Below are positions 13,619 through 27,400 of a DNA stretch of 64,000 nucleotides, piece by piece. Origin of the DNA: Mortierella sp. BCC40632 (Eukaryota > Mortierellomycota > Mortierellomycetes > Mortierellales > Mortierellaceae); contig WAEK01000016.1 of assembly GCA_011634665.1 (NCBI GenBank), positions 62,001-126,000 of the forward strand, in the 5' to 3' direction. How positions within the stretch are numbered: the stretch's first letter is position 1; every line of letters begins with the position of its first letter. The translations under genes and the position numbers were made by a program. The notes under the pieces were generated by a model that made no database searches, was not told where the DNA came from, and saw only the letters and a program-made list of their open reading frames with translations.

Positions 13619-16600
13619 CTAGACCCTTCCAATCATCTTTTGTCCGATGGGCAAAAGTGTAAACCTGGCGGTCAATGGAGCCATTGCAAAGACATGTGGA
13701 GACTTTTCGACCATATTGGCTTTACGTTTGTTACTATTCAATTCAATTAAAAAAAAGAGAACGAATTAGTGAGAGGACCATGGACAAAAAATGGCATTTC
13801 GTTGTTAAATTTCTGGTTGGAAATAGAAATGGGGGGGGACGTACCTCTCCGTTGGATTCAGCTGAGTCAAGAGACCGAGGAGGACACTGACACGAGCATA
13901 TTGGCGTTCCGCATTCACTTCCAGAGGTCGGTCAAACGCTGCCAAATCGATTGGGTCAATCTAGGACAGCATGAATTACAAATCGATCGATTAGATATCA
14001 ACAATGACTGCAAGAAGGGAGAAGGAACTTTTTTTTTTTTTTTTACCTTTGCTTTTGTCTTATCCACGACCGCCTTGGTCAACTTGCCGAGCTCCACATC
14101 CTTGTCAAAGCAGGTTTGGAAAACATGTCGCAAAAACTTGATATCCAATAACAGCTGCAGGGCACCCTTTTCTGTCAATACTGTGGTGGCATCATCTCCT
14201 GTCACGGACGAGCTTGAGTCCACAGTTTGATCCAAGAAATTGTTCAGAGTATCAAACAAGTCTGATGCTAATTGGATGGACAATTGCTGAACAAGATCTA
14301 ATCTCAACAGTCCGGTGCCGGCACGGTGTATCTCTTGCACAATTTGATGTAGTGCTGTCATCAGTCGTGTAGAGACATGGAACGGCAAAAGCTCCTTTGG
14401 TTCTTCTGTGCCAACCGTGGATATAACTGAACCCCTTGAGCTGGGTGCACTGCCAGTTGCGCTTGGCCCAGTTGTGCTGGGGATAGGTTCCCATGCCAGC
14501 GTGACCAGATCTGTCCATGACGACTCGGTGAGATAATGATGCAATTTTTTCCTCAATAGCCATCCTAAATGCTCTGTCCAAGGTTTGTGCGATTCAAGAT
14601 AGACCTGGTGCAAACCAGACACCAATTCTTGAGTCAATTGGTCAACCGTTGCTTTGGCGGCTCGCATCTGTGCAAAGTTGGTACCAAACGCTCCAAAAGT
14701 TCCTTCGCGCTCTCGTGATCGAGGTGGTATCAGGACTCGTTCAAAGAGGTGTCCACTGCCTCCCATGGAAGCGATCCCGGAGGCGACACGACCGACTGTC
14801 ATGGCCCTGTTCATGGCCGGGATCGTATTCCTGGCTCGTTTGGGTTTTTGGACAGCCTCTTGAACAAGCGCTGCGAGCGAGTGTGTGTATGCCCTGATGC
14901 ATTCTGTGCAATGACGCTGATAGTACTCCGTAAAGGCCTTCATATCGGCCTTGGCACCAAATAAATCCAGGGATTCCTTCTGACCCACACTTCCTTCCTC
15001 TTCTTCCACCTCGTCCTGTGAACGCGAAGAACCAAAGACCGAGTTTCGTTCGAATACAAGGGCTCGTTCTTGGTCGGCTCGGATCGCATTCAACTTTTGT
15101 TCAAAAGAATGGGTCGCCTGAGCCACGAGATCGGTCTTGCCACCGACGTATTCATGCATTTTTCGAATCAAAGGTTCTGTTGCCGTCGGAAGAACAGTCA
15201 CCGTGGTGAGATTTCCTTTGACTCCAGTTAAAGCCGATCCAATAGTCATATCGTTCCAGATAAATCGTCCAATGTCATGGTTTGGATCATCCTTTTGATC
15301 AAGCTCAGCAAGTCGTGGTCGCAGCTGTCGTTCTGGTTCATGAGAGAGTTCCTCAAGTGAAAAGACGACAATGTCCTGGAATGCCCTGGTGAACCCCGCT
15401 CGTAAGATCTTGTCCCAGACACTGAGTGTTTCTCCCAGTAGCCTTTCACAAGTCTTTGTATTTCATTTGGATAAGTCGGACCAAATCCGTTGGTTAATAA
15501 AACAGTTGTGAACTGCAAGTACCTTGTGCCTCTCATATTCAATGACTCACTCCCCCCACCCCCTCTAACCCTCTAGCAGTGACTCCTTTTACCTTTTTCC
15601 ACTGGCTTGGCTTCGACTTGACAATAAGTGAATATTCATCCGCCCTTAATGCATCCCAAACGCTCGATCGAATAGCAGCCAATGTCAAATTGGACTTGAC
15701 CTGTTGAAGCAAGTTCTCAAATCCAGTACTCAACATAGATTTGACATCCTCCATCCATAGCTGGACTCCTTGGAGAATCTCCTGCTTTCGGAACGTGGCT
15801 TGGTCGCCCTCCAACTGAAGCGATGGTGTCATATTCTGGATCGACTCTGGGAGATACCTGGCCAAGAGATGGATATTGGGCGTACTGGGGTATAGTTTAG
15901 TAAGGACAGGGACGTTTAGGGTCGAAAGCGCATGAGGAGAAGGCGGAATGTTGGAAGTTGAAATGGCAGTCGACATGGCAGGGGCAAGTGAGGCCTGATA
16001 ACTATTCCGGTTGCCTTTTACATGGAGTGTCGAGGAATGCTGTTCATGCGATAGAGGCTCCATAGTTGCAGAGAGTGGGCTCGTGAAAGTCTGTTGTAAA
16101 CTCTTGAGGTACCGATCAAGAGCCGAGATCTGACCACCCTCAGGTGCCAAAAACACAGCATCGATATGGTGGAGGGTTGCCTTGAGAATGTCAATTGCTT
16201 GAATGATTTGTGCGCCAATACTTTCGACGCCTTTGGGCTGCAGTGTTTCGCGCAGCGAGGTCTGGCGTTGGGTCAAGAGTAGACGAAACATATCCTTGAC
16301 CGTGACATTATCAAGAAGCATGATCGCACAAAGGGTTTCAATCACCGACTGGAATAGGAAGGTAGGAAACGAGACAAAGATCGGCGTTAGGATGGTGCAT
16401 CGTCAAGGCTTTAAATCCACAATATATAGAGCAAATAGGAATATTACCAAGTCAGTTTCCTTTTGAGATTTGAGATGAATGGTGCTCTTTTGCAAGATCT
16501 GAGCTTTGAAATGACTGACAGCATCCCATTGTCGACCCACAACTGGGAATGTTTCCTAGACCAACCAGACGAAAAGAGGGGGGGAGGGGGCAAAGCCAGA

Positions 16601-17058
16601 ATGTCAGACACACTGTTCACTTCTGTTTTGATGGGAGCGGAGCAAATTGTTCTGTTCAAAAGGGGTAGTCTACCATCACTTTGACTGAGTTGTCTCCTCC
16701 ATCCTCGACACTTGATTTCAAGTTCTGGTAGATTGCTTTACTGATCAAAAACAATCGGCCCGCCGTCAGGTAGTTGTTACTCTCGATATTGCGCCAGATC
16801 TAATAGAGATACAATAAGGATAGCGAAAGAACATTCAAGTATTACTATCAAATTCCAAATCATGTTACTCACCAAGAGTCGGTAGCTCTTCCTACTTCAG
16901 TATCCTCAAATCACTCGCGACTATTGAGAATCAGTGAGACCAGCCTTACCTGCTCGGGCACGTCAGCAAGAAGCTTGATCTGAGCTGCAGAGGTATACAG
17001 CGACTTTTTCATCTCATCTATCTCCATCCAAATGAATAAATCCATTGGTATTAGTACT

Positions 17059-17091
<33 letters not shown>

Positions 17092-17822
17092 GCTTAATAT
17101 TGATGCTGAGAAGGACGGCATGCCCTACCCATGGAGCCACTCTGAGCCTTTTTCTTGGTCTTTGCAGCAACATTGCGTTTAAGAGTATGGATGTCGCACG
17201 AGTTCCGCATCTTGGCAATGTTGTCCTGAACCGAAAACGCGGTCTCTTTCATCCGCACAATCGAGTCCGCTGCACCGATCAGATCCCGGTACCGTTCACT
17301 ATCCGAGGTAAAATAAAATAAATAAAAAAATCAAACAAGAAGGAACGGTTTTGGGATCACCCATCGCGCCAAGAACAAGGAGTTGGGGTTAGTGTGAAAG
17401 CACATGATTAAAGGTTTGGTGAAGTATATCTGGGGCCTTTCTTCCTCATGATCAAACACGTCTCACATCGGTGAGCGTCTCCCTTCTCTCCTAAGTCGAT
17501 AATAATATTAACAAAAATGGGGTTGACAATTGCCCTTACCCAACCATAGTCCTAAGTTCCTGCTTCTTGTTCTCAATATCAGCTCTATCAAAAGATGATG
17601 CCAATAAAAGATGATGGCGATGATTGATGCCTCAATGTCAGCAAAATGAGTTGCTCCTACAGCATGTGTCGTTGTTGCGAGCGGAGGATTCGCAAAGATG
17701 GCGGCCCAGTACCTCGTCCTGCGTTCATAGACATTTAGCTCAGGTACGCTGAGCCGCATGAACAAGTCATCGGCATCCACCTGTCCTGCTTGTCGCGTGT
17801 CGTTTGCCTGTTTAGTGGTCAT
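13619..17822 (-). CDS. COG1: Conserved oligomeric Golgi complex subunit 1
   Basis: Subunit of the COG tethering complex, which directs retrograde vesicles to the Golgi; it links the two COG lobes. Ten exons on the minus strand: 17822-17713, 17584-17540, 17298-17129, 17017-16950, 16799-16674, 16555-16448, 16348-15593, 15453-14047, 13960-13845 and 13733-13619, all GT-AG and in phase, for 1,006 residues. The N-terminus carries the family signature: an acidic LFxRLSVPEL segment, then IENKKQELRTMVGERYRDLI and a helical region around a VRMKETA motif (Vps51/COG1-type coiled coil). The middle contains LWxxIF-like segments, and the C-terminus ends in an RFTLLPIG motif typical of COG1. The small 45-nt exon 2 and the acceptor at 15455-15454 are the least certain junctions; the latter has a weak pyrimidine tract but is the only one that restores the WDKIL frame. 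The gene is followed by INSIG on the same strand about 190 bp upstream of its ATG; separate transcription is likely. Confidence 0.9.
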
Positions 17823-18013
17823 GATGGTGGCATTCAGACGGATGAGATGACCCCTCCTACTTCCCTTGTCGTACCTTTAAAGAAAAATCGCCTAGAAAAA
17901 GTGGCCAGTCACAGACTTTTTTTTTTTTTATTCGGTTTCGGATGGGGTATCTACTATGTTACAAATCTTGGGAAAAAAAAAAAAAAAAGGGACTGGAGCT
18001 GTCAATTCAGATG

Positions 18014-19441
18014 CTACTCAGATTTCGGGCGGAGGTGGGCTGAGGGTACCACAGTGCTGGTAGTCATGTACCATGCTTCAGGCACCACATCCAGTTGCCG
18101 TCCAATGCTCCCGAAACACACTGAAGACGAATAGAGGATGCAAGGTATCCATGATCCAACGCCAAAAAAATCAGCCTTCGTGAAGCTATAATAGTAGAGG
18201 AAAACACAATTGTGAGCATTCTCTTCTTTTTTTTTTTTTCACCATCTATTTGATGGACAACAGAGGGGCAACGGAGAAGAGATGAGAGCGCAGTATTCTC
18301 TTACCTGTACCATCCATTGAGGACCAAGCAGTAGGCAATGATAGTTCCTGCCAATGCCACCGTGAACGAGATCATGAATCCATGGAAGGTGCGATCAAAC
18401 CAGAACCAGAGTCCAATAGAGATTAGGGCAAGTGTGCAAGAGACCTGAAGACTGGAGGTCCAGGGCAGTTTAGATGCAGCATAGTTGACGCCAATAAAGC
18501 CTCCGACACATCTATTATGGGATATGTAACAATAAATATTTTACAGGAAAATGGTGAGATCATGTGGGAAAGAAAGGGAGGGGGGGAGGGAGAGACTCAA
18601 ATATTCTGAGAAGGAGCCTTCCGAGGGGGTTTTCAAGGCACCGAACGAAACACAAGACGTCTTTCTGTCTTTCAAATGGGTTTAAGTTTTACCTCATCAC
18701 GCCGGACCAGTCTCGGTTGCCTCGGACAAGCACAATGCGTCGACCGTGCCCTCCCCACCAAAGATAGTCTCCGAGAGGGTAGATGGTCCCAATCAGAACA
18801 GCAGACAGACCGCAGGTTGGTGGGAGCCATGAAGCCGTCTCCCAGAGCTGTGATATATTGTTCGGGTACTCGACCAGATGGTGGCTCGTTTGGAGATGAT
18901 CGACAATCAGCGAGAAAACAAAGCCAAGCATAAACAGGATCAACGCTCGGATGGGATAGTAAAGTGAGATGGGTACGTCAAAGACATAGAGATAGGGTCC
19001 TTCGGAGACAAGCCGGAAGCCTTGTAAGATGGTCAAGAGTCCGATATACTGATCATCATCTTCCTCGGACTCGCTTTGGGTCTCGCACCAGTGTTGTTGG
19101 TTGGAGAATGGTAAGGATTCAGCAGAAGCGGTTGTGGGCGATGCGGGGGGTGTTGTAACAGTAGTTGTAGTAGTAGTAGTGGTGGTGGTTACGGTGGTGG
19201 TAGTGGTGGTAGTGGTGGATTGGGCTGCACCGGAAGGAGTTGGACGGTACAGGGCAGCGGTTGACTGAGGCGGAAGAGCATATTGCGAAAGGGATGTAGA
19301 AGAGGCGGATCGAGACAACGAGGAGAAGAGCAAGTCGTCGTGAGGCATGGTCAGGTCAAGGTCCATGGTGAAATTAGAGTCTTGAGAGAATGGAGCGGTG
19401 AATGCAGCGGTGGGTGGGGCAGACTCAGTCGATGTGGACAT
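18014..19441 (-). CDS. INSIG: INSIG-domain ER membrane protein
   Basis: Insulin-induced-gene family protein of the ER membrane. In animals INSIG holds SCAP-SREBP in the ER and promotes sterol-dependent HMG-CoA reductase turnover; in fission yeast Ins1 regulates HMG-CoA reductase. Three exons (19441-18693, 18511-18305, 18185-18014) give 375 residues. Residues 1-125 are a low-complexity cytosolic leader with a threonine tract at about 75-98. From about 160 onward there are about six hydrophobic helices. Recognisable blocks are the WLPPTCG segment, the NRDWSGVMRC segment, SIGLWFWFDRT, and a C-terminal SWIPCI...GSIGRQL block. The Asp in FWFDR (about residue 289) corresponds, by counting from the C-terminus, to the juxtamembrane Asp205 of human Insig-1 that SCAP binding needs. 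The reading frame crosses seven T in a row at the DFFG site without disruption. The pathway partner is inferred, not seen. Confidence 0.9.
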
Positions 19442-21457
19442 GTGTTGCCAGAGTAGGCGGGTGGAGATGGGAAGGGGACGACGGAGAGAAAAGAGGAGAG
19501 AAATAAAAAGGCGGGGAGAGGAGAGGAATGCGAACAGGCGATGGGAGAGAGTGGGGAAGAGAAAGAAGGAGAGAGAGGGAGAGAGGGAGTATATGTATGT
19601 TGGACTAATGGGGACGGGAGAGTGAGAGAGAAGTGATGGCGCAGCGGGAACCAGGGAACATCCATCCCCTGTCTGTGTTCTGGGCCGCTTCTCTCACTCT
19701 CCTCTCCCTCTCCACACACTTTCGCTCGCAGTCATATGATACCAACTTGGACACAAAATAAGGTTGTCCTATTTTGTGCCCGCGCGCTCAGCTTCATTTT
19801 GTTTGCTGGCTTTGCCCTGTGCCTGCATGAATTGCTTACCTTTGTCGCCCCTCCTGACCCTTCTAGGGGTTGGTGGCCAGCCCTAGTGCGGTCAGCCGCC
19901 CCCTGGAGCTGTCGCATCATTCCCATGGTTTCTCTCGCTTTTTTTTTTTTTTTTTTTTTTTTGGGCATTCGAAAGATGGAGAAACCACCATCTGCATCCC
20001 ATCTTGAGAGCCATTTGTCCATCCGGCTGTGGCAGGCGACTGCTCATGAACATCGTGACAATGGCCAAAAATGAATACCGACTTTTCTTAGAATCTAGAG
20101 TAAAGAGCCATCTCTTCGGCCAATCTACATTCTCCAACCTTCTCTAGAAAAGGCTTTTTTTTTTTTTTTTTTTTTTTTGCCAGGTCCAGACATGGGTCTT
20201 CCTAGAACCCCTCTTTCGGACGCTGCCTTTGACACCCGGGTTTAGTATGGTCTACAAGGAGTTGATTTCGGTGAGTTGGTGCACTATTTGATCGGGACGT
20301 ACAAATAGGGTATCAGAAACGACCTTGCCGGTTCCATCTTTGTCAAGTTGAAATCGTATTCATGCAAATGACTCCATTGAGCGTGCCTATACCCTTGTCA
20401 ATCTGGGTTGTATTGGGGAATGTTTGAGAGTTATGTGGTTGATGAGCTCGGCGAACTTCTGTCCATTCAATTAGGTTATCTGTGTCCTGAGGACATGTGC
20501 AATAGTCATTTACTGCTGATCGCAAGGTATGAAGTTGTGGGATAGGGAAAGGGCTGCTTGCGCCACTATCCTCTCGCGACTTTGTAGCCAGCTGAAAGGT
20601 CGCTATTTCGACTTGGAGGGATTTCTAGGGAACAGGAAGGCAGAACTTGATAAGTGATCATAAGTTATTCACTCTCAACACAGTCCGCGAGGACACAACT
20701 CCAACTGCAGAACTAAGAGTTTTTGTGCCCCCTCCACCTGGACACACTGGGACTTTTTTTTTTTTTTTTTTGCATTAACAGCTAAGAAAGTAGACCAATG
20801 ACAATCAAGCTGCACAACCCTTCACGAAGAAAGGTTCAATAGGCTGGATGAGTGGATCTCGGGATGAAACTGGAGCGCCTCAGCAAAAAAAAGAAGAAAA
20901 AAAAAAGGACCAGGGAGGATACTACACTCCTATGCGCAGTAATGCACTTTCACGCCTACAACTTATCGAATTTTTTTTAACCTCAAGGGAACACAATTGG
21001 AGTCCTGGACCATAAATCAGGACATGCCCAGTTCAACTTTGACGAACCATGGTGGTTGAGCATGGAAGGCGTAGAACTGGAAATCTCCCTCCCCCCTCTT
21101 CTCGGGCTCGCTTTTTTGTGCCCTTCTCCCACCCCTTCCCCTTTTTCAAACAAAAAAAAAAGGCGAAGCCCAAATCGTTATTGTACATTGTTAAAGGTCG
21201 AAAGGATCGTTGTGCTAAATTGGTCATGCATTGAAAGTCTTTCTTGCCTGGTATACAGACCACAAAAAATTGAAGAAACAAATGATAAAAAACAACAAGG
21301 AAAGGAAAGGAAAAGAAAGAAAGAAAAAAAAATACAAACACAAAAGGTATACTAGAATTCACTGAACACAAGTGACAGATTGCTACAAACAAAACAAAAA
21401 TAAATAAAAAAAATACTACTACTACTACTACTACAAGATAGATACCACACGGATTCA
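19442..21457. other. Intergenic spacer between INSIG and the histidine kinase gene
   Basis: About 2 kb upstream of INSIG and downstream of the histidine kinase stop. The first 200 bp above the INSIG ATG are GA-rich on the plus strand, so CT-rich on the coding strand, as in other leaders here. T runs lie near 19940-19962, 20157-20178 and 20756-20771. I see no convincing coding exon or RNA gene. Short open frames at 21033-21461 are antisense to a low-complexity A-rich 3-prime region. Confidence 0.6.
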
Positions 21458-24400
21458 TCAATACTTTTCTGGGAGGAAACCCATGGGTTCTTGGCCTGGA
21501 CTAAAGCTAGCCCGGAGGTGTGAAAAATCCAGATAAGGATCGTTCTGTACAATGTCTGGACAGTTCTTGGGTGGGAACTTGTTGATTGTCGCAATCAGTT
21601 CGTTTGTCCGAAGAGGCTTCGTGATGTACTCGTCCTAGCAAAAAAAAAAAAAAAATAGTCAGACTTGAGTTAAAATTGCTCCGCAACCCCATTTTTTGAC
21701 TCTGTCCACTTTTTTTTCTCTCTTACCATTCCTGCAGCAAGACACTTCTCACGGTCTCCAATCATTGCGTGCGCTGTGAGCGCAATAATTGGCAGACGGT
21801 TGGCTCGGCTATTTGTTGCCTCGATCTTGCGAATCTCTTGAGTCGCCTCGAATCCTCCCATAATAGGCATTTGGACGTCCATCAGGATAAGGTCAAAGTG
21901 TCTACTATCAAAGTACTCGACGGCCATTTTTCCATTGGCAACAATCGTGACCTTGTGCCCAAACTTCTCAAGGATCCTCACAGCCAATTTTTGGTTCACC
22001 ACATTGTCCTCGGCAAGCAAGATATGGAGAGGGATCGAATGCTCAGCATCCGAAAACTGTGTCGAAGTTGATTCGAACGCCGGCAGGAGTGCATTCATCA
22101 GATCTGGTAGTTGCACTGGCGGGTTAAAGTAACTGACAATGCCAAGGTCCTGACAATCCCACATTCGGATATAGGGTGTGGTCATAGAGAGGAGCACGAT
22201 AGGGAGGAACCGAAGCGTGGAAACATCCTTAACGATCTTAATGTCCTTCACGCGCTCCACTATTACCACATCAAAGATAGACTTTTCTTGTCCTGACGAG
22301 TTGTTCGACGACGTGATCAAAGCAGCCACTTGATCCAACGAGGCCACAAGTGTTGCCTTGAATCCAAGCTCTTCCAGTGTCCTCATTACCGTGGTGGATG
22401 TGTTCTTGTCTCGCATCGTGCCCAAGTACAAAATATGGCGTCCAAGGTAAGGCTTGATCTTTAAGTTGATCTGATCGGGAGACATGGTGCCTGTGTTAAA
22501 CCGTACTGTAAAGAAGAACTGAGAGCCCTTTCCGAACATACTGTTCACCCACAGATCGCCTCCCATCAATGTGACCAGCCGCTTGGAGATGGACAAGCCC
22601 AAACCGGTACCTCCGTACTTGCGTGTGGTCGATCCATCAGCCTGGCAGAAGGTATCAAATACCACCTCGATCTTATCACTTGGAATACCAATTCCTGTAT
22701 CCGAAACACAGAACTGGAGCTCGACTCCATTGTCCGTCTTGTGTTTACAGAAGCAGTCCAGAACCACACTGCCCTCCGTCGTGAACTTGATAGCATTGCC
22801 AATCAGATTCGTAATGACCTGACGGAGTCGCAGAGGATCGCCTACAAGCTGATCAGGGAAGTCGTTGTCAACATTGTAGATCAGATTGAGCTTTTTCTGG
22901 TTTGCTTTGACGGCCAATGTCTTTAGCACTCCAAACGCCTGTGTTCGAAGTGAGAAGGGTGCCTGTTCAATCGTCATCTTTCCAGCCTCGACTATAGATT
23001 AAAAAAGAAAAAGAAAAGAAAAAAGGAATCGGTAAAGATATAAGCATTGTAAACACGAAATGCAGGCAATGCATAGGTACTGCAGGACAGTACACCGCGT
23101 CCACATACTCTTAGAAATGTCGAGAATATCGTCGATAATTGTCAACAAAGAGTGAGCCAAATGACTGACAATCACAAGGTTGTCGCGCTGCTGTCGAGAC
23201 AACTCCGTCTCTAATGTAAGACTTGTCATTCCGATGATACCATTCATTGGGGTACTATTACAGATAGAGGGTCAAAGAAGAGTGTTAGAGAGTTAAAAGT
23301 CAACTAGTCCACCAATTCAATCAAATCAACTGAAGTTGCCCATACCGAATCTCGTGGGACATATTCGCAAGGAACTCAGACTTGGACCGATTAGCTAGCT
23401 CGGCCGCCTCACGAGCTGCTGTATTCTTCTGAATACTCTCTCTCAAATTGTAGACCATCTGGTTAATCTTTGTCTTGAGTGAATCCATCTCCCCCGATGC
23501 CTCCACTGTGATAAACTGCGTAAAGTCACCGTCAGTGGCTGCACTCGAGATCGAAGCAAAGGCTCGCACTTGGGCAGTCAGGTTGGCGGCCATCGTGTTC
23601 ACGTTGGAGGTGATTTCCTTCCAAGTACCTCTGACATCTTCAACCTGAGCCTGGACACCAAGACGACCTTCCGTTCCGACCTCACGAGCAACACGCGTCA
23701 CCTCATTGGCAAACATTGATAACTGGTCCACCATAGAGTTGATAGTATTTTTGAGATCCAACATTTCACCCTTGACATTGACTGTGATCTTCTTGGTCAA
23801 GTCTCCCATCGCGACAGCCTTACTGACATTAGCAATGTCTCGAACCTGTGTTGTCAGATTGGCTGCCATCGTATTGACATTGTCCGTCAACTCTTTCCAT
23901 GTTCCATCAACACCTGCAACTTCGGCTTGTCCTCCGAGCTGACCTTCAGTTCCGACCTCGCGAGCGAGTACTGTGACCTCGTTGGCAAACATTGACAATT
24001 GGTCCACCATTGAGTTGATCGTGTTCTTGAGATCTAGAATCTCGCCCTTGACATTCACAGTGATCTTCTTGGTCAGGTCTCCCATCGCCACTGCCTTGCT
24101 GACATTCGCAATATCTCGAACCTGGGTCGTCAAATTGGCCGCCATCGTGTTGACATTGTCTGTCAGCTCCTTCCACGTGCCTCCAACATCCTCGACCTCA
24201 GCCTGACCTCCAAGCTTGCCTTCTGTACCGACCTCGCGAGAGACTCGAGTGACCTCGGCTGCAAAAGTTCGGAGCTGCTCGACCATGGAATTGACCGTAG
24301 TCTTGAGTTCTGAGATCTCGCCTTGTGCTTGGACATCAATGGTCTTGCTCAGATCTCCCTTGGCGACAGCTGTAGTGACCTCGGCAATAGATCGCACTTG

Positions 24401-27400
24401 GGTCGTCAGGTTGGAGGCCATGGTGTTCACATTGTCCGTCAGTTCTTCCCACGTTCCACTGACACCCTTGACCTGAGCCTGTCCACCGAGTTTACCCTCT
24501 GTTCCGACTTCACGAGCGACACGAGTGACTTCGGCAGCAAAAGTACGGAGCTGTTCGACCATGGAGTTGACAGTCTTCTTGAGCTCAAAAATCTCACCCT
24601 GGGCTTCAACATCAATCTTCTTGCTCAGGTCTCCAGCTGCGACAGCGGTTGTGACCTCGGCAATGGATCGCACTTGGGTTGTCAAGTTCGAGGCCATGGT
24701 GTTCACGTTGTCCGTCAGTTCCTTCCATGTTCCGCTGACATCCTTGACTTGAGCTTGTCCTCCCAGTTGTCCCTTGGTTCCGACTTCAAGTGAGACACGA
24801 CTGACCTCAGTGGCAAACTCCTGGAGCTGATCGACCATAGAGTTGATGGTATTCTTGAGATCCAGCATCTCACCCTTGACGTTGACTGTGATCTTCTTAC
24901 TCAAGTCTCCCTTTGCGACAGCCTTACTCACATCGGCAATATCTCGAACCTGAGTGGTGAGGTTGGAGGCCATTGTGTTGACATTATCCGTCAACTCCTT
25001 CCAGGTACCGTCGACTCCCTTCACGTGTGCCTGGCCACCTAGTCGTCCTTCCGTACCAACTTCACGAGCGACACGAGTGACTTCGGCAGCAAAAGTACGG
25101 AGCTGCTCGACCATGGAATTGACAGTTTTCTTGAGCTCAAAAATCTCACCCTGGGCTTGGACATCAATCTTCTTGCTCAGATCACCGCATGCGACAGCAG
25201 TCGTGACCTCGGCAATGGATCGCACTTGGGTTGTTAAGTTAGAGGCCATGGTGTTCACGTTGTCCGTCAGCTCTTTCCAGGTACCACTCACATCCTTGAC
25301 CTGGGCTTGACCTCCAAGTTTGCCTTCGGTTCCGACCTCGAGTGAGACACGAGTGACTTCAGTAGCAAATTCTTGGAGCTGGTCTACCATGATATTGATC
25401 GTGTTCTTGAGGTCCATCATCTCACCATTGACGTTGACAGTAATCTTTTTGCTCAAGTCTCCTTTGGCGACAGCCTTGCTGACATTCGCGATATCTCGGA
25501 CCTGAGCTGTCAAGTTGGCTGCCATGGTGTTGACATTATCGGTAAGCTCTTTCCATGTGCCATCAACACCCTTGACTTGTGCTTGTCCGCCAAGTCTACC
25601 CTCTGTTCCTACTTCGCGAGAGACACGAGTGACTTCGGCAGCAAACATTCGAAGTTGTTCGACCATGGAGTTGACAGTCTTCTTGAGTTCAAAGATCTCA
25701 CCCTGGGCTTCAACATCAATCTTCTTGCTCAGGTCTCCAGCTGCGACAGCGGTTGTGACCTCAGCAATGGATCGCACCTGAGTTGTCAAGTTCGAGGCCA
25801 TGGTGTTCACGTTGTCCGTCAGTTCCTTCCATGTTCCGCTGACATCCTTGACTTGAGCTTGTCCTCCCAGTTGTCCCTTGGTTCCGACTTCAAGTGAGAC
25901 ACGACTGACCTCAGTGGCAAATTCTTGAAGTTGGTCCACCATAATATTGATCGTGTTCTTGAGATCGAGCATCTCTCCATTCACATTGACTGTGATCTTC
26001 TTACTGAGATCTCCTTTAGCGACGGCATAACTGACACTGGCAATATCTCGGACTTGAGCCGTCAAATTAGCAGCCATGGTGTTGACGTTATCAGTCAGCT
26101 CCTTCCATGTTCCGTCCACTCCCTTGACTTGTGCTTGACCTCCAAGGCGTCCCTCTGTACCGACCTCACGAGCGACACGTGTGACCTCTGCTGCGAACAT
26201 TCGAAGTTGTTCGACCATGGAGTTGACGGTTTTCTTGAGTTCAAAGATTTCTCCTTGTGCTTCGACATCAATCTTCTTACTTAGGTCACCAGCCGCGACG
26301 GCAGTCGTGACCTCGGCAATCGACCGTACCTGAGTGGTCAGATTTGAAGCCATAGTATTTACATTGTCAGTCAATTCTTTCCAGGTGCCGCTGACGTCCT
26401 TGACTTGGGCTTGGCCTCCCAATTGTCCTTTGGTTCCGACCTCGAGTGAGACACGACTGACCTCCGTAGCAAATTCTTGGAGCTGGTCTACCATGATATT
26501 GATCGTGTTCTTGAGATCCAACATCTCACCCTTGACATTGACAGTAATTTTCTTGGTCAGGTCTCCCATCGCTACAGCCTTACTGACATTCGCGATATCT
26601 CGGACCTGGGCTGTCAAGTTGGCTGCCATGGTGTTGACATTATCGGTAAGCTCTTTCCATGTGCCATCAACACCCTTGACTTGTGCTTGTCCCCCAAGTC
26701 TACCCTCTGTTCCTACTTCGCGAGACACACGAGTGACTTCGGCAGCAAACATTCGAAGTTGTTCGACCATGGAGTTGACAGTCTTCTTGAGTTCAAAGAT
26801 CTCACCCTGGGCTTCAACATCAATCTTCTTACTTAGGTCACCAGCCGCGACAGCAGTCGTGACCTCGGCAATAGATCGCACTTGGGTTGTCAGATTTGAG
26901 GCCATGGTATTGACATTGTCTGTCAACTCTTTCCAGGTACCACTTACATCCTCGACTTGGGCTTGGCCTCCCAACTGTCCCTTGGTTCCGACCTCAAGTG
27001 AGACACGACTAACCTCGGTCGCGAACTCCTGGAGCTGATCGACCATGGAGTTGATGGTGTTCTTGAGATCGAGCATTTCTCCATTCACATTAACTGTAAT
27101 CTTTTTACTCAGATCTCCCTTAGCGACGGCCTTACTAACGCTTGCGATATCTCTCACCTGCGCTGTCAGATTGGCTGCCATGGTGTTGACATTGTCTGTT
27201 AGTTCTTTCCATGTGCCTCCGACATCTTCGACCTCAGCTTGACCTCCAAGACGTCCCTCGGTTCCGACTTCACGAGCAACTCGAGTGACTTCCTCAGAGA
27301 AGGTAGACAATTGATCAACCTAAGCATATACAGGATATTTTTGGTATATAATGTGTAAAATGATAAAATAAAGCGCATTGATTAGCCTGCGACAATAAGA

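Noticed and set aside
18014..19441. Loss of the INSIG juxtamembrane aspartate (Pro in the KLPW segment)
   Set aside because: Counting back from the C-terminus of human Insig-1 puts the key Asp in the FDR segment, and that residue is present here.
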